This document shows positions 52,638 to 61,745 of a DNA stretch of 64,000 nucleotides, one piece after another. The notes under the pieces are model-generated. The model was not told the origin of the DNA, did no database searches, and saw only the letters and a list, made by a program, of their open reading frames with translations. The stretch spans positions 6,034,622-6,098,621 of the forward strand of contig NZ_LT629771.1 in NCBI RefSeq assembly GCF_900105175.1, written 5' to 3'. The stretch is from Jiangella sp. DSM 45060 (GTDB taxonomy: Bacteria > Actinomycetota > Actinomycetes > Jiangellales > Jiangellaceae). A program made the translations under genes and the position numbers. Position 1 is the first letter of the stretch. Every line of letters begins with the position of its first letter.

Positions 52638-53549
52638 CTAACTCTTCACCAGGTAGGAGAAGACGCTCTCGAGCGACTCGTCGGTGGGCGAGACCTCGAA
52701 GAGCCTGATGCCGGCGTCGCGGGCGACGCGCGGGAGCAACTCGGTGAACCGCAGGAACGACACCGCCTCGACGCTCAGCACGCCGTCGTCGAGCTGGACG
52801 CCGGCGGTGGAGCCGTCGGCGATGAGCGCCGAGGCCAGCCCGCGGTCGTCGGAGGAGCGGATGACGTACTGGTGCGGCCGGTCGGTCATCAGCCGCCGGA
52901 TCTCGCGGAAGTCGCCGGACGCGGCGTGCCGGCCGGCGACCATGACCTCGATCTGCTGCGCCAGCTGCTCGACCTCTTCGAGGATGTGCGAGCTGAACAG
53001 GACGGTGCGGCCGTCGGCGCCCATCTGGCGCAGCAGTTCCATGAGGTGCAGCCGCTGCCGGGGGTCCATGCCGTTGAACGGCTCGTCCAGCAGCAGGACG
53101 GACGGGTCGTGCACCAGCGCCGAGGCCATCTTGACCCGCTGCCGCATGCCCTTGGAGTACTCGCCGACCTTGCGGGCCTGCGCGAACTCCATCTCGACGG
53201 CGGCCAGCGCGCGCTTCGCGGCGGCGCCGGGGTCGGGCAGGCCGTGCAGTTCGGCGTTGGCCAGTACGAACTGCCAGCCGGTGAGGAAGTCGTACGCGGC
53301 CTCGCGCTCGGGCACCAGCCCGATGGTGCGGTAGACCTCGGGGTTCTTCCAGACGGTGGCGTCGTCGAGCGTCACCGACCCGGCCGACGGCGCCAGGAAC
53401 CCGGCCAGCATGCCGATCAGCGTGGACTTGCCGGCGCCGTTGGGGCCGAGCAGGCCGGTGATGCCCGGCCCGATGGTCATGGTGACGTCGTTGACGGCGA
53501 CGACGTTGCCGTACCAGCGCGAGACCGTGTCGACGGAGAGGACGCTCAT
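52638..53549 (-). CDS. ABC transporter ATP-binding protein
   Basis: 303 residues: Walker A LLGPNGAGKSTLIGMLAG, signature YSKGMRQRVKMASALVHDPSVLLLDEPFNGMDP, H-loop LFSSHILEEVEQLAQQIEVM. It energises the following NosY-like permease. ATG 53549 overlaps the preceding permease stop (ATGA). Confidence 0.93.
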   Translation of the reverse strand: MSVLSVDTVSRWYGNVVAVNDVTMTIGPGITGLLGPNGAGKSTLIGMLAGFLAPSAGSVTLDDATVWKNPEVYRTIGLVPEREAAYDFLTGWQFVLANAELHGLPDPGAAAKRALAAVEMEFAQARKVGEYSKGMRQRVKMASALVHDPSVLLLDEPFNGMDPRQRLHLMELLRQMGADGRTVLFSSHILEEVEQLAQQIEVMVAGRHAASGDFREIRRLMTDRPHQYVIRSSDDRGLASALIADGSTAGVQLDDGVLSVEAVSFLRFTELLPRVARDAGIRLFEVSPTDESLESVFSYLVKS

Positions 53550-54441
53550 GCCGAGACCTTCCGGTAGCGCAGGTTGAGCAGGGCCCAGCAGGCGCCGATG
53601 ACGGCGAACGTCACCAGCACGTACACCACACCACCGGCGTCGCCGGGCGGCGGCGCGACGGCTCTGCCCGAGGCGTCCAGCACCCAGGTCTGGAACCCGT
53701 CGACCAGCGTGACCGGCGACAGCAGCCCCAGCCAGCCGGCGAGGTCGATGTCCTCCACCTCGTAGCGGATGATCCCCTGCAGTGCGCTGACGGCGGCGAA
53801 GCTCAGCGCGAAGAGCGTGATGATGGCCGCGACACCGAGTCCGCGGCGGGCGGTGAGCGACGCGATGACCAGGCCGATGCCGGCGTACACGACCGCGTAC
53901 ACGACCGCGCCGAGCAGCGCCAGCAGCAGGTCACTGGTCTGTTCCCAGGCCGGCAGCTCGGCCAGCAGCGCGCCGACGTACATGATCAGCATCGGCGCCG
54001 CGATCAGCAGGAACAGCGCCGTCGAGAGCGCGCCGTACTTCGCCAGCACGTAGTCGGAGCGCTCCATGGGCCGGGAGAAGTACAGCGGGACGGTCTTGAA
54101 CCGCAGGTCGCGCGAGAGCGCGGCGGGCGCCTGCGCGGCCACGAACATGGCCACCATGGGTTGTGCCGCGACGAAGACGTAGGCGGAGTACGGCAGCGGC
54201 AGCCCGCCGGTGAGGTCGCCGGTGACGTTGGTGATGACCGCGAGGATGAACGCCGGCACGCACATGACGCCGAGTAGCAGCATGGGCAGCACCTTCGAGC
54301 GGGCGGAGCGGCCCAGGCCGAACGCCCCGCGCAGGCTGTGCACGTACAGCGCCCGGGTGACGCGCGCCCGGCCGAGCCGTGGGCCGTCGTACTTGCGGTA
54401 GCCGATGTCGTGGATGACACCCGACGGAGTCTGCTCGGACA

Positions 54442-54442
<1 letters not shown>
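53546..54442 (-). CDS. ABC-2 family exporter permease
   Basis: 298 residues. A soluble start (GVIHDIGYRKYDGPRLGRARVTRALYVHSLRGAFGLGRSARSKVLP) is typical of permeases in this actinobacterial operon type, followed by six helices and ALSRDLRFKTVPLYFSRPMERSDYVLAKYGALSTALFLL. Overlaps both neighbours by four bases. Confidence 0.9.
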
Positions 54443-55347
<905 letters not shown>

Positions 55348-55446
55348 GGATCGACGCTACCGCCGCGGCAGGTCGTCGCGCGTCCAGCGGTGGTACGACA
55401 CGCGAGGTCGTCCCCGAGCACGATCATCCCGGAGGCGCCGGCGCGG

Positions 55447-55473
55447 GCGACCCTGAGATCGCCTCAGGGTCGC
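55447..55473 (-). terminator. Stem-loop after the CoA-disulfide-reductase-like gene
   Basis: GCGACCCTGAG-ATCGC-CTCAGGGTCGC, a perfect 11-bp stem four bases after the minus-strand stop at 55478. Confidence 0.8.
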
Positions 55474-55477
55474 GGCG

Positions 55478-56836
55478 TCAGAGCCGGTCGGCGGCCTTGC
55501 GGGCGGCGATCTGGACCGGATCCCAGACGGACGAGAACGGCGGCGCGTAGGCGAGGTCGGTCATCGCCAGCTCGCCGACGGTCAGCTCGGTCCAGAGTGC
55601 CATGGCGCACACGTCGATGCGCTTGGCCGAGCCGTCGCGGCCCACGATCTGGGCGCCCAGCAGCCGCCCGGTCGGCCGCTCGGCGACCATCTTGACGGTG
55701 ATCGGCTGGGTGCCCGGGAAGTAGCCGGACCGCGTGGTCGACTCGATGGTGACGGCGACGTGGTCGAGCCCCGCCGCGACGGCGTCGCCCTCGGTCAGGC
55801 CGGTGCGGGCCAACTCGAGGTCGCACACCTTCGTCAGCGCGGTGCCGACGATGCCGGGGAACCGCGCCTGCCCGCCGCCGAGGTTCGTCCCGAGCACGCG
55901 GCCCTGCTTGTTCGCGTGCGTGCCGAGCGGGACGTGCACCCAGTCGCGGCGGACGCGGTCCCACGTCTCGACGCAGTCGCCGGCGGACCACACGCCGTCC
56001 GCGACCCGCTGGGTGTCGTCGGTGCGCAGCCCGCCGGTCGGGCCGAGCGGCAGCCCGGCGGCCCGGGCGAGGCCGGTGGCCGGGCGCACGCCGGTGCCGA
56101 GCACGACGATGTCGGCGGGGTACGTCCCGGCGTCGGTGACGACGGCCGTCACGGCGCCGTCCGGCCCGGTCTCGAACGCCGTCACCGCGGCCGACGTGAC
56201 GACGTCGATGCCCATGCCCTCCATGGCGGCGTGCACCTGGGTGCCGAGGTCCGGGTCGAGGGTGTTCATCGGCTCGTCGCCGCGGTCGACGACGGTGACG
56301 GCGAGGCCGCGGCGGACCATCGCCTCGGCCATCTCGAGACCGATGTACCCGGCGCCGACGACGACCGCCCGCTCGGGCGGCCGCGCGAGCGACTCGAGCA
56401 CCGCGGCGCCGTCGTCGAGCGTCTGCACGCCGTGGATGCCGGCCGCGTCGGAGCCGGGGACGTCGGGCCGTACCGGCGCGGCGCCCGTCGCGATGACCAG
56501 TTCGTCGTAGCCGAGCCGCTCGGTGCGCCCGGCCGCGTGGTCGACCACCTCGACCCAGCCGGCGTCGGTGTCGAGGGCCACGGCCTCGGTGAGCAGCCGG
56601 ACGTCGATGCCGTTGGCGCGGTGCTCGTCGGGCGTGCGGGCCACCAGCGCGCCCGGCGAGGGGACGTCGCCGGCGATCCAGTACGGGATGCCGCACGCGG
56701 AGTAGGACGTCCAGTGCCCGCGGTCGACCGCGATGACCTCCAGCGAGCGCCCGGCCGCCTTCGCCGACCGCAACGCCTGCGACGCCGCGCTCATCCCGGC
56801 GGCGTCCGCCCCGATCACCAGCACACGGTCAGCCAT
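55478..56836 (-). CDS. FAD-dependent CoA-disulfide reductase/NADH oxidase-like flavoprotein
   Basis: 452 residues. FAD loop VLVIGADAAGMSAASQALR (with GADAAG where GxGxxG is usual), redox Cys48 in SYSACGIPYWIAGD, NADH loop AVVVGAGYIGLEMAEAM, VLGTGVRPATGLA, VWSAGDCVETWD and a dimer domain ending TELTVGELAMTDLAYAPPFSSVWDPVQIAARKA. No C-terminal rhodanese domain. It should reduce CoA or other low-molecular disulfides using NAD(P)H. GGAGGAG lies before ATG 56836, which is inside the end of the methyltransferase gene. Confidence 0.93.
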   Translation of the reverse strand: MADRVLVIGADAAGMSAASQALRSAKAAGRSLEVIAVDRGHWTSYSACGIPYWIAGDVPSPGALVARTPDEHRANGIDVRLLTEAVALDTDAGWVEVVDHAAGRTERLGYDELVIATGAAPVRPDVPGSDAAGIHGVQTLDDGAAVLESLARPPERAVVVGAGYIGLEMAEAMVRRGLAVTVVDRGDEPMNTLDPDLGTQVHAAMEGMGIDVVTSAAVTAFETGPDGAVTAVVTDAGTYPADIVVLGTGVRPATGLARAAGLPLGPTGGLRTDDTQRVADGVWSAGDCVETWDRVRRDWVHVPLGTHANKQGRVLGTNLGGGQARFPGIVGTALTKVCDLELARTGLTEGDAVAAGLDHVAVTIESTTRSGYFPGTQPITVKMVAERPTGRLLGAQIVGRDGSAKRIDVCAMALWTELTVGELAMTDLAYAPPFSSVWDPVQIAARKAADRL

Positions 56837-57488
56837 CGGCTCCTCCGGGAACGACGTGCCGGCGGATCCAGGCGTGCATGGCGATGGCCGCCGCCGCGCC
56901 GGCGTTGATGGAACGGGTGGACCCGAACTGGGCGATGGAGAGGACGGCGTCGACGTGCTCGCGCGCGGCCTCGGAGAGGCCCGGGCCCTCCTGCCCGAAC
57001 AGCAGGACGCAGGCGCGCGGGAGGTCGTAGGTCTCCAGCGCGACCGCGCCGGGCAGGTTGTCGATGCCGAGCACCGGGACGCCCTCGGCATGCGCCCAAG
57101 ACGCGAGCGCGGCGAGGTCGGCGTGGTGCCGGACGTGCTGGTAGCGGTCGGTGACCATGGCGCCGCGGCGGTTCCAGCGGCGCCGCCCGACGATGTGCAC
57201 CTCGGCGGCGAGGAACGCGTTCGCCGTGCGGACGACGGAGCCGATGTTGAAGTCGTGCTGCCAGTTCTCGATGGCGACGTGGAACGGGTGCCGGCGACGG
57301 TCGAGGTCGGCGACGATGGCGTCGTTGCTCCAGTAGCGGTAGGCATCGACCACGTTGCGGCGGTCGCCGTACTCGAGCAGCTCGGGGTCGTACCGCGGGT
57401 CGTCGGGCCATGGTCCCGGCCACGGCCCGACGCCGGGCTGGTGGTCCGGCGCTGACTCGTCCGCCGCCGGGGCCGCCTGGTCGCTCAC
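56829..57488 (-). CDS. TrmH/SpoU-family RNA 2'-O-methyltransferase
   Basis: 219 residues. The SPOUT trefoil-knot motifs are present: motif 1 ENWQHDFNIGSVVRTANAFLAAEVHIVG, motif 2 ACVLLFGQEGPGLSEAAREHVDAVLSI, motif 3 FGSTRSINAGAAAAIAMHAWIRR. It methylates rRNA or tRNA ribose. The first 45 residues are proline-rich. GTG 57488 is preferred over GTG 57497. Its 3' end overlaps the next gene by eight bases. Confidence 0.9.
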   Translation of the reverse strand: MSDQAAPAADESAPDHQPGVGPWPGPWPDDPRYDPELLEYGDRRNVVDAYRYWSNDAIVADLDRRRHPFHVAIENWQHDFNIGSVVRTANAFLAAEVHIVGRRRWNRRGAMVTDRYQHVRHHADLAALASWAHAEGVPVLGIDNLPGAVALETYDLPRACVLLFGQEGPGLSEAAREHVDAVLSIAQFGSTRSINAGAAAAIAMHAWIRRHVVPGGADG

Positions 57489-57525
57489 ACACCCCACCGT
57501 AGTTCGTGCCTGACGGCCGGGCCGG

Positions 57526-58164
57526 TCAGCCCCGCGCGGCGCGCAGCTTCTCCAGCGCCCGCACCGTCAGCTCGTCGAGGTCGAACGTCGAGGACTCGGG
57601 GGTGACCGCCACGAACATGCCCTCGGCGCCGTCGATCAGGTAGACGACGTGGTCGAGGGTGTCCGGCGCGCCGGCCGCGGTGGTGGTGGCGTCGAGCGCG
57701 ATGACGTGGTCGGCGTCGACCGGCGGCCCGCCGGTGACGTGGGTCCTGATCGTCAGGTCGACCGGTTTGCCGGCCATCTCGCCGCTGACGGTGACCTCGC
57801 GGCAGCGCTGGTAGTACTCCTCGATGGCGGTGATGTCGTCGACGGACGCGCCGGTGTAGACGGCCTGCACGAAGACGTCGTCGCCGGACACCGCGGCCAT
57901 GCCCGCGGACTCGACGTCGTGGCGGCGCAGCGGGTCGGCCGGGTCGTCCTGGCATTCGGCCGGCTCGTAGGTGACGTTCTCGAGCAGCTGCGCCATGCTC
58001 TGGATGGTCCCCGTCAGCTCGAGGGCGTCGACGGGCAGCAGCTCGACGTCGTCGGGGAGGTCGTCGGCGGTGAGCAGGGCCGCGTCCAGGTCGACGCCGC
58101 CGCTCCCGCAGGCGCTCAGCAGGACGGCGGTGGCGACCAGCGCGGTCCGGGCCGTCGTGCGCAT
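57526..58164 (-). CDS. Putative lipoprotein, paralogue 1 of a tandem pair
   Basis: 212 residues. Lipobox LLSACGSG at the end of the signal, then DLDAALLTADDLPDDVELLPVDALELTGTIQSMAQLLENVTYEPAECQDDP. It shares with the next gene the blocks SMAQLLE.VTYEPA.CQ, VYT.AS.DD, EYY.RC.E.TVSGE, S.TFDL and AL.KLRA. Two conserved cysteines in the mature part may form a disulfide. Resembles DUF5642/PknH-sensor-like extracellular domains; no proven function. Confidence 0.8.
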   Translation of the reverse strand: MRTTARTALVATAVLLSACGSGGVDLDAALLTADDLPDDVELLPVDALELTGTIQSMAQLLENVTYEPAECQDDPADPLRRHDVESAGMAAVSGDDVFVQAVYTGASVDDITAIEEYYQRCREVTVSGEMAGKPVDLTIRTHVTGGPPVDADHVIALDATTTAAGAPDTLDHVVYLIDGAEGMFVAVTPESSTFDLDELTVRALEKLRAARG

Positions 58165-58229
58165 CGCCTGATCACACTACCGGCCGCGCCGGGCCGCCCG
58201 CACGGCGACCCGGCGCGACGCGGCTGGTG

Positions 58230-58967
58230 TCAGCCCTGCGCCTTGAGCTTGTCCAGAGCGGCGACGGCCAGCGCGTTCAGGTCGAACGTGGTCGACTCCG
58301 GGTTGCCGGCCACGTAGACCCCGCGGTCGCCGTCGATCATGTAGATGATCCGGGTCGGGACCGCCGGCATGGCCGCCGACTCCGTCACCGTCTCGACCGC
58401 GATGACCTCGTCGGCCTCGACCTCCGGCGCGTCGACGGTGGTGGTGCGGATCGTCATGTCCAGCGACTGGCCGCCGGCCTCACCGCTGACGGTGATCTCG
58501 CCGCAGCGGTCGTAGTACTCCTGCACGCTTGCGACGTCGTCGGCGCTCGCGTTCGTGTAGACGGCGTTGATCAGCGCGTCGGTGCCCGACGTGGCGGTCA
58601 TGCCGGCCGCCTCGGCGCCGTCCTTCTGCAGCGGGTTGGTGTCGTAGGCCTGGCAGTCGGCCGGCTCGTAGGTGACGCCCTCGAGCAGCTGCGCCATGCT
58701 CTCGCCGGCGCTGTCCAGCTGCGCGACGTCGAACGCGGACACCGCCGCGCCCTCGGGGAGGTCCTCGGCCGACAGCAGCGCGGCCTCCAGGCCGGAGGCG
58801 GCCGCCTCGCCGTCCTCCTCCTCGGCGACGTCGTCCGCCGGGGTCTCGTCGGCGGCGGCGGTCTCCTCGCTCGCGGCGGTCGCGTCGTCGCCCGCGTCGT
58901 CGTCACCGCCGCATGCGGCGAGGAACAGGGTGGCGGCCACAAGCGCAGAAATTCCGAGCTTTCGCAT
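58230..58967 (-). CDS. Putative lipoprotein, paralogue 2 of a tandem pair
   Basis: 245 residues. Lipobox LFLAACGGD, a very acidic linker (EETAAADETPADDVAEEEDG), then the shared domain: GLEAALLSAEDLPEGAAVSAFDVAQLDSAGESMAQLLEGVTYEPADCQAYD and DDVASVQEYYDRCGEITVSGEAGGQSLDMTIRTTTV. ATG 58967 starts the signal correctly; upstream codons are not signal-like. 65 bp separate it from paralogue 1. It is divergent from the sigma-factor gene 155 bp away. Confidence 0.82.
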   Translation of the reverse strand: MRKLGISALVAATLFLAACGGDDDAGDDATAASEETAAADETPADDVAEEEDGEAAASGLEAALLSAEDLPEGAAVSAFDVAQLDSAGESMAQLLEGVTYEPADCQAYDTNPLQKDGAEAAGMTATSGTDALINAVYTNASADDVASVQEYYDRCGEITVSGEAGGQSLDMTIRTTTVDAPEVEADEVIAVETVTESAAMPAVPTRIIYMIDGDRGVYVAGNPESTTFDLNALAVAALDKLKAQG

Positions 58968-59122
58968 GGTTCGTCTGATTCCTTGACAGAAGGGTAAGCG
59001 TGTTGTCACGCAGGGGAACGGCGGCAAATGTACCCACCGGCGGACGCCCGCGTGGGCGGTGCGAGAGATTCCCGCCGGACGGACGATGCAGCGGATCGGC
59101 CACCCCGCTACGTCTGAGAGAC

Positions 59123-59608
59123 ATGGGCGTGGACTTCCACGAGTACGTGGTCACCCGGCGGCAGCCGCTGCTGCGGCTGGCCTACCTGCTCACCGGTGAC
59201 GCGCACCTCGCCGAGGACGTCGTCCAGACGGCGCTGCTGCGGGCCTTCCGGCAGTGGCGGCGGGTGAGCCGGGCCGACCAGCCCGACGCCTACGTGCGGC
59301 GCATGGTCGTCAACGCCTACGTCGACGGGAAGCGGCGGCGCAGCTCCACCGAGGCGCCCACCGCGCCGGTCGACCTGCCCGCCGTCGCGACCGGACCCGA
59401 TCATGGCGACGCGCACGCCGAGCGGACGGTCATGTGGACCGCGCTCGCCGGACTGCCGCGGGTGCAGCGGGCGGTGCTGGTGCTGCGGTTCTACGAGGAC
59501 CTCGACGACGCCCGCATCGCCGAACTGCTGGGCAGCACGCCGTCGACGGTCCGGTCGAACGCGTCGCGGGCCCTGGCAACGCTGCGGAAGGAGTGGACCC
59601 GTGTCTGA
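59123..59608 (+). CDS. ECF sigma factor, actinobacterial SigE family
   Basis: 161 residues: FHEYVVTRRQPLLRLAYLLTGDAHLAEDVVQTALLRAFRQWRRV is region 2, AYVRRMVVNAYVDGKRRR its end, and ALAGLPRVQRAVLVLRFYEDLDDARIAELLGSTPSTVRSNASRALATLRKEW is region 4. ATG 59123 has GAGAG upstream. It overlaps the next gene by eight bases, the usual sign of a sigma factor with its partner. Confidence 0.93.
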   Translation: MGVDFHEYVVTRRQPLLRLAYLLTGDAHLAEDVVQTALLRAFRQWRRVSRADQPDAYVRRMVVNAYVDGKRRRSSTEAPTAPVDLPAVATGPDHGDAHAERTVMWTALAGLPRVQRAVLVLRFYEDLDDARIAELLGSTPSTVRSNASRALATLRKEWTRV

Positions 59609-60500
59609 CCACGACCTCGAGACCGCGCTGCGGGCCACGCTCGCCGGCCGCGCGGCGGACGCCCCGGCGGGCGACGACCTCGCCGACACCGTGACCCGGG
59701 TGGGCCTTGCCAGGCGGCGCCGGCGCCGGGTCGCGGGAGCGGCGACGGTGCTCGCGGTCGGCGCGCTGGCCGGGCTGGCCGGACGCGGTCTCGTCCCCGT
59801 CGCCGGCGACGCCGAGCCGCAGCCGGCCGCCAGCACTCCCGCCGACGTTGCGACCGGCCTGGTCACCTGCAACATGTACAACGGATGGCCGCCGTTCGAT
59901 CCCACGCTGCTCACCGAACGGCCGGCGTTGGACCCGGAGAGCGACCTCGGCATCGCCGTACGGACCACCGCGCGGCCATCCATCGCGGCCCGACTGATCG
60001 ACCGCTGGACGCTGATCGACCAGGTGGGCTCGACGGCCTATCTGTTGATCTGGCTGAAGGACACCGAGGAGACACGGAACATGGTCGACGGCGGACTGGC
60101 GACGGCCGTCTACACCCAGGCGTCGGACGGCAGTTGGGCATACCAAGGCGGCGGCGGTGGTTGTGAGCCGCAACGCTACTTCGACGACGGCCTCATGCCT
60201 GGGTGGTGGTCGCTGCGCACCGTGCCAGGCGCCGACGACACGTCGGTCGACATCAACGTCAACTCGGACGAGTGCTCCAGCGGCCAGTCGCCGGCGGACC
60301 GGCTGACCGAGCCGATCGTGGAGTACACCGCCGACGCCGTCCTGATCACCGCCCGCGTCGAACCGCTGGCGTACGGCGCGTACACCTGCCAGGGCAGCCC
60401 GTCGGCGCCGTTGACCGTCCACCTCGACGAGCCGCTGGGCGACCGGCAACTGCTGGACGGGCAGTGGTATCCGCCGCGCCCGGTGACCACCGAGCCCTAG
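59601..60500 (+). CDS. Membrane protein coupled to the ECF sigma factor (possible anti-sigma or sensor)
   Basis: 299 residues. About 45 cytoplasmic residues (LETALRATLAGRAADAPAGDDLADTVTRVGLARRRRRR), one membrane helix (VAGAATVLAVGALAGLAGRGL) and a 220-residue outer domain with several cysteines (GLVTCNMYNGW, GGCEPQRYF, SDECSSGQ, YTCQGSPS). No HxxxCxxC zinc anti-sigma motif is seen. GTG 59601 overlaps the sigma gene. The stop shares CTAG with the stop of pyrE. Confidence 0.82.
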   Translation: MSDHDLETALRATLAGRAADAPAGDDLADTVTRVGLARRRRRRVAGAATVLAVGALAGLAGRGLVPVAGDAEPQPAASTPADVATGLVTCNMYNGWPPFDPTLLTERPALDPESDLGIAVRTTARPSIAARLIDRWTLIDQVGSTAYLLIWLKDTEETRNMVDGGLATAVYTQASDGSWAYQGGGGGCEPQRYFDDGLMPGWWSLRTVPGADDTSVDINVNSDECSSGQSPADRLTEPIVEYTADAVLITARVEPLAYGAYTCQGSPSAPLTVHLDEPLGDRQLLDGQWYPPRPVTTEP

Positions 60501-61036
60501 AGACCGAGGTCGGCCTGGGAGTAGGCGGCGCGGTACTCCAGCCCGGCCGCCTCGATGCGCTCCCGCGACCCGGTGTCACGGTCGACGATCACGGCGACGG
60601 CGACGACGTCGGCGCCCGCTTCGCGCAGCGCCTCGACCGCCGTCAGCACGCTGCCGCCGGTGGTGGAGGTGTCCTCGACGGCGAGGACGCGGCGGCCGGT
60701 GACGTCGGGGCCCTCGATGCGGCGGCGCAGGCCGTGTTGCTTCGCGTCCTTGCGCACGACGAACGCGTCGAGCGACTGCCCGGCGGCGGAGGCGGCGTGC
60801 AGCATGGACGTGGCGACGGGGTCGGCGCCGAGGGTGAGCCCGCCCACGGCGTCGAAGGCGAGGTCGGCCGTGAGGTCGCGCATGACCTGCCCGACCAGCG
60901 GCGCGGCGGCGCCGTCGAGCGTGATGCGGCGCAGGTCGACGTAATAGTCGGCCTCCTTGCCCGACGACAGCACGACCCGGCCGCGCACGACGGCCTTCTC
61001 GACGATGTGGCGGCGCAGCTCATCCCAGGCACTCAC
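60497..61036 (-). CDS. pyrE: Orotate phosphoribosyltransferase
   Basis: 179 residues. It joins orotate and PRPP to make OMP. VSAWDELRRHIVEKAVVRGRVVLSSGKEADYYVDLRRITLDG is the family start, GGLTLGADPVA the middle and VLAVEDTSTTGGSVLTAVEALREAGA the PRPP loop. GTG 61036. It stands alone, away from other pyrimidine genes, as in many actinobacteria. Confidence 0.95.
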   Translation of the reverse strand: MSAWDELRRHIVEKAVVRGRVVLSSGKEADYYVDLRRITLDGAAAPLVGQVMRDLTADLAFDAVGGLTLGADPVATSMLHAASAAGQSLDAFVVRKDAKQHGLRRRIEGPDVTGRRVLAVEDTSTTGGSVLTAVEALREAGADVVAVAVIVDRDTGSRERIEAAGLEYRAAYSQADLGL

Positions 61037-61066
61037 GAGGCACGAGCGTACGGCAGGCTGGTCGGC

Positions 61067-61702
61067 GTGCAGCCCGCAGCCGTCGTCGTCGTGTCCGGAC
61101 CGCTCGGCCCGTGGGCCGGCGGGCCGGCGCCCAGCACCGTCCCCTACCCGGTCGTCGTCGCGGCGCCGGTGGCCGAGCGCCGCCCGTACGCGGTCAGCTG
61201 GCTGGCCGACGCCGCGCGCCGGCTGCTCGCGGCCACGCCCGCGTCGCCGCTGGTGCTGGTCGCCCACGGCACCGCCGGGCCGCTGCTGCCGGCGCTGGCC
61301 CGGGCGCAGCGGGCGGCCGGCCGGCGCGTCGGCGGCTACGTGTTCGCCGACGCCACCCTGCCGCGGCCCGGCGCGCCGTCGCACCTGGACCTGCTGCGCG
61401 CCGCCGACGGCGCCGCCGCCGACGCCGCCCACGACGTCCTGCACACGGACGGCGCGGTCTGGCCGCCGGACGCCGCGCACCCGGGCGACCACGACTTCTG
61501 GACCGAGCGGCTGCCGCCGGCGCCGGACTGGCCGGACGCGCCGTGCGGCTACCTGCACACCGGCGCCGCCGTCCCCGGCGTCGGTCCGGGCGACTTCTGG
61601 GCCCGCTCGGCGGCGGCCCGCGGCTGGCCCGTGCACACCATGACCGGCGGCGAGGACGTGACGGCCGCGCTGGCCGCGACGATCGCCGCCCTGCCCGGGT
61701 GA
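61067..61702 (+). CDS. Alpha/beta-hydrolase-like protein without clear nucleophile
   Basis: 211 residues: VVVVSGPLGPWAGGPAPSTVPYPVVVAAPVAERRPYAVSWLADAARRLLAATPASPLVLVAHGTAGPLLPALARAQRAAGRRVGGYVFADATLP. The fold looks like an alpha/beta hydrolase, but the nucleophile elbow reads VAHGTAG, with Thr where Ser is expected. It may be a degenerate or non-catalytic member. GTG 61067 is the best start. Actinobacterial relatives lie next to pyrE. Confidence 0.7.
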   Translation: MQPAAVVVVSGPLGPWAGGPAPSTVPYPVVVAAPVAERRPYAVSWLADAARRLLAATPASPLVLVAHGTAGPLLPALARAQRAAGRRVGGYVFADATLPRPGAPSHLDLLRAADGAAADAAHDVLHTDGAVWPPDAAHPGDHDFWTERLPPAPDWPDAPCGYLHTGAAVPGVGPGDFWARSAAARGWPVHTMTGGEDVTAALAATIAALPG

Positions 61703-61745
61703 GTAGCGCGATCGGCTGACCCCGGGCCGCCCGCGCGGCCAGAAT

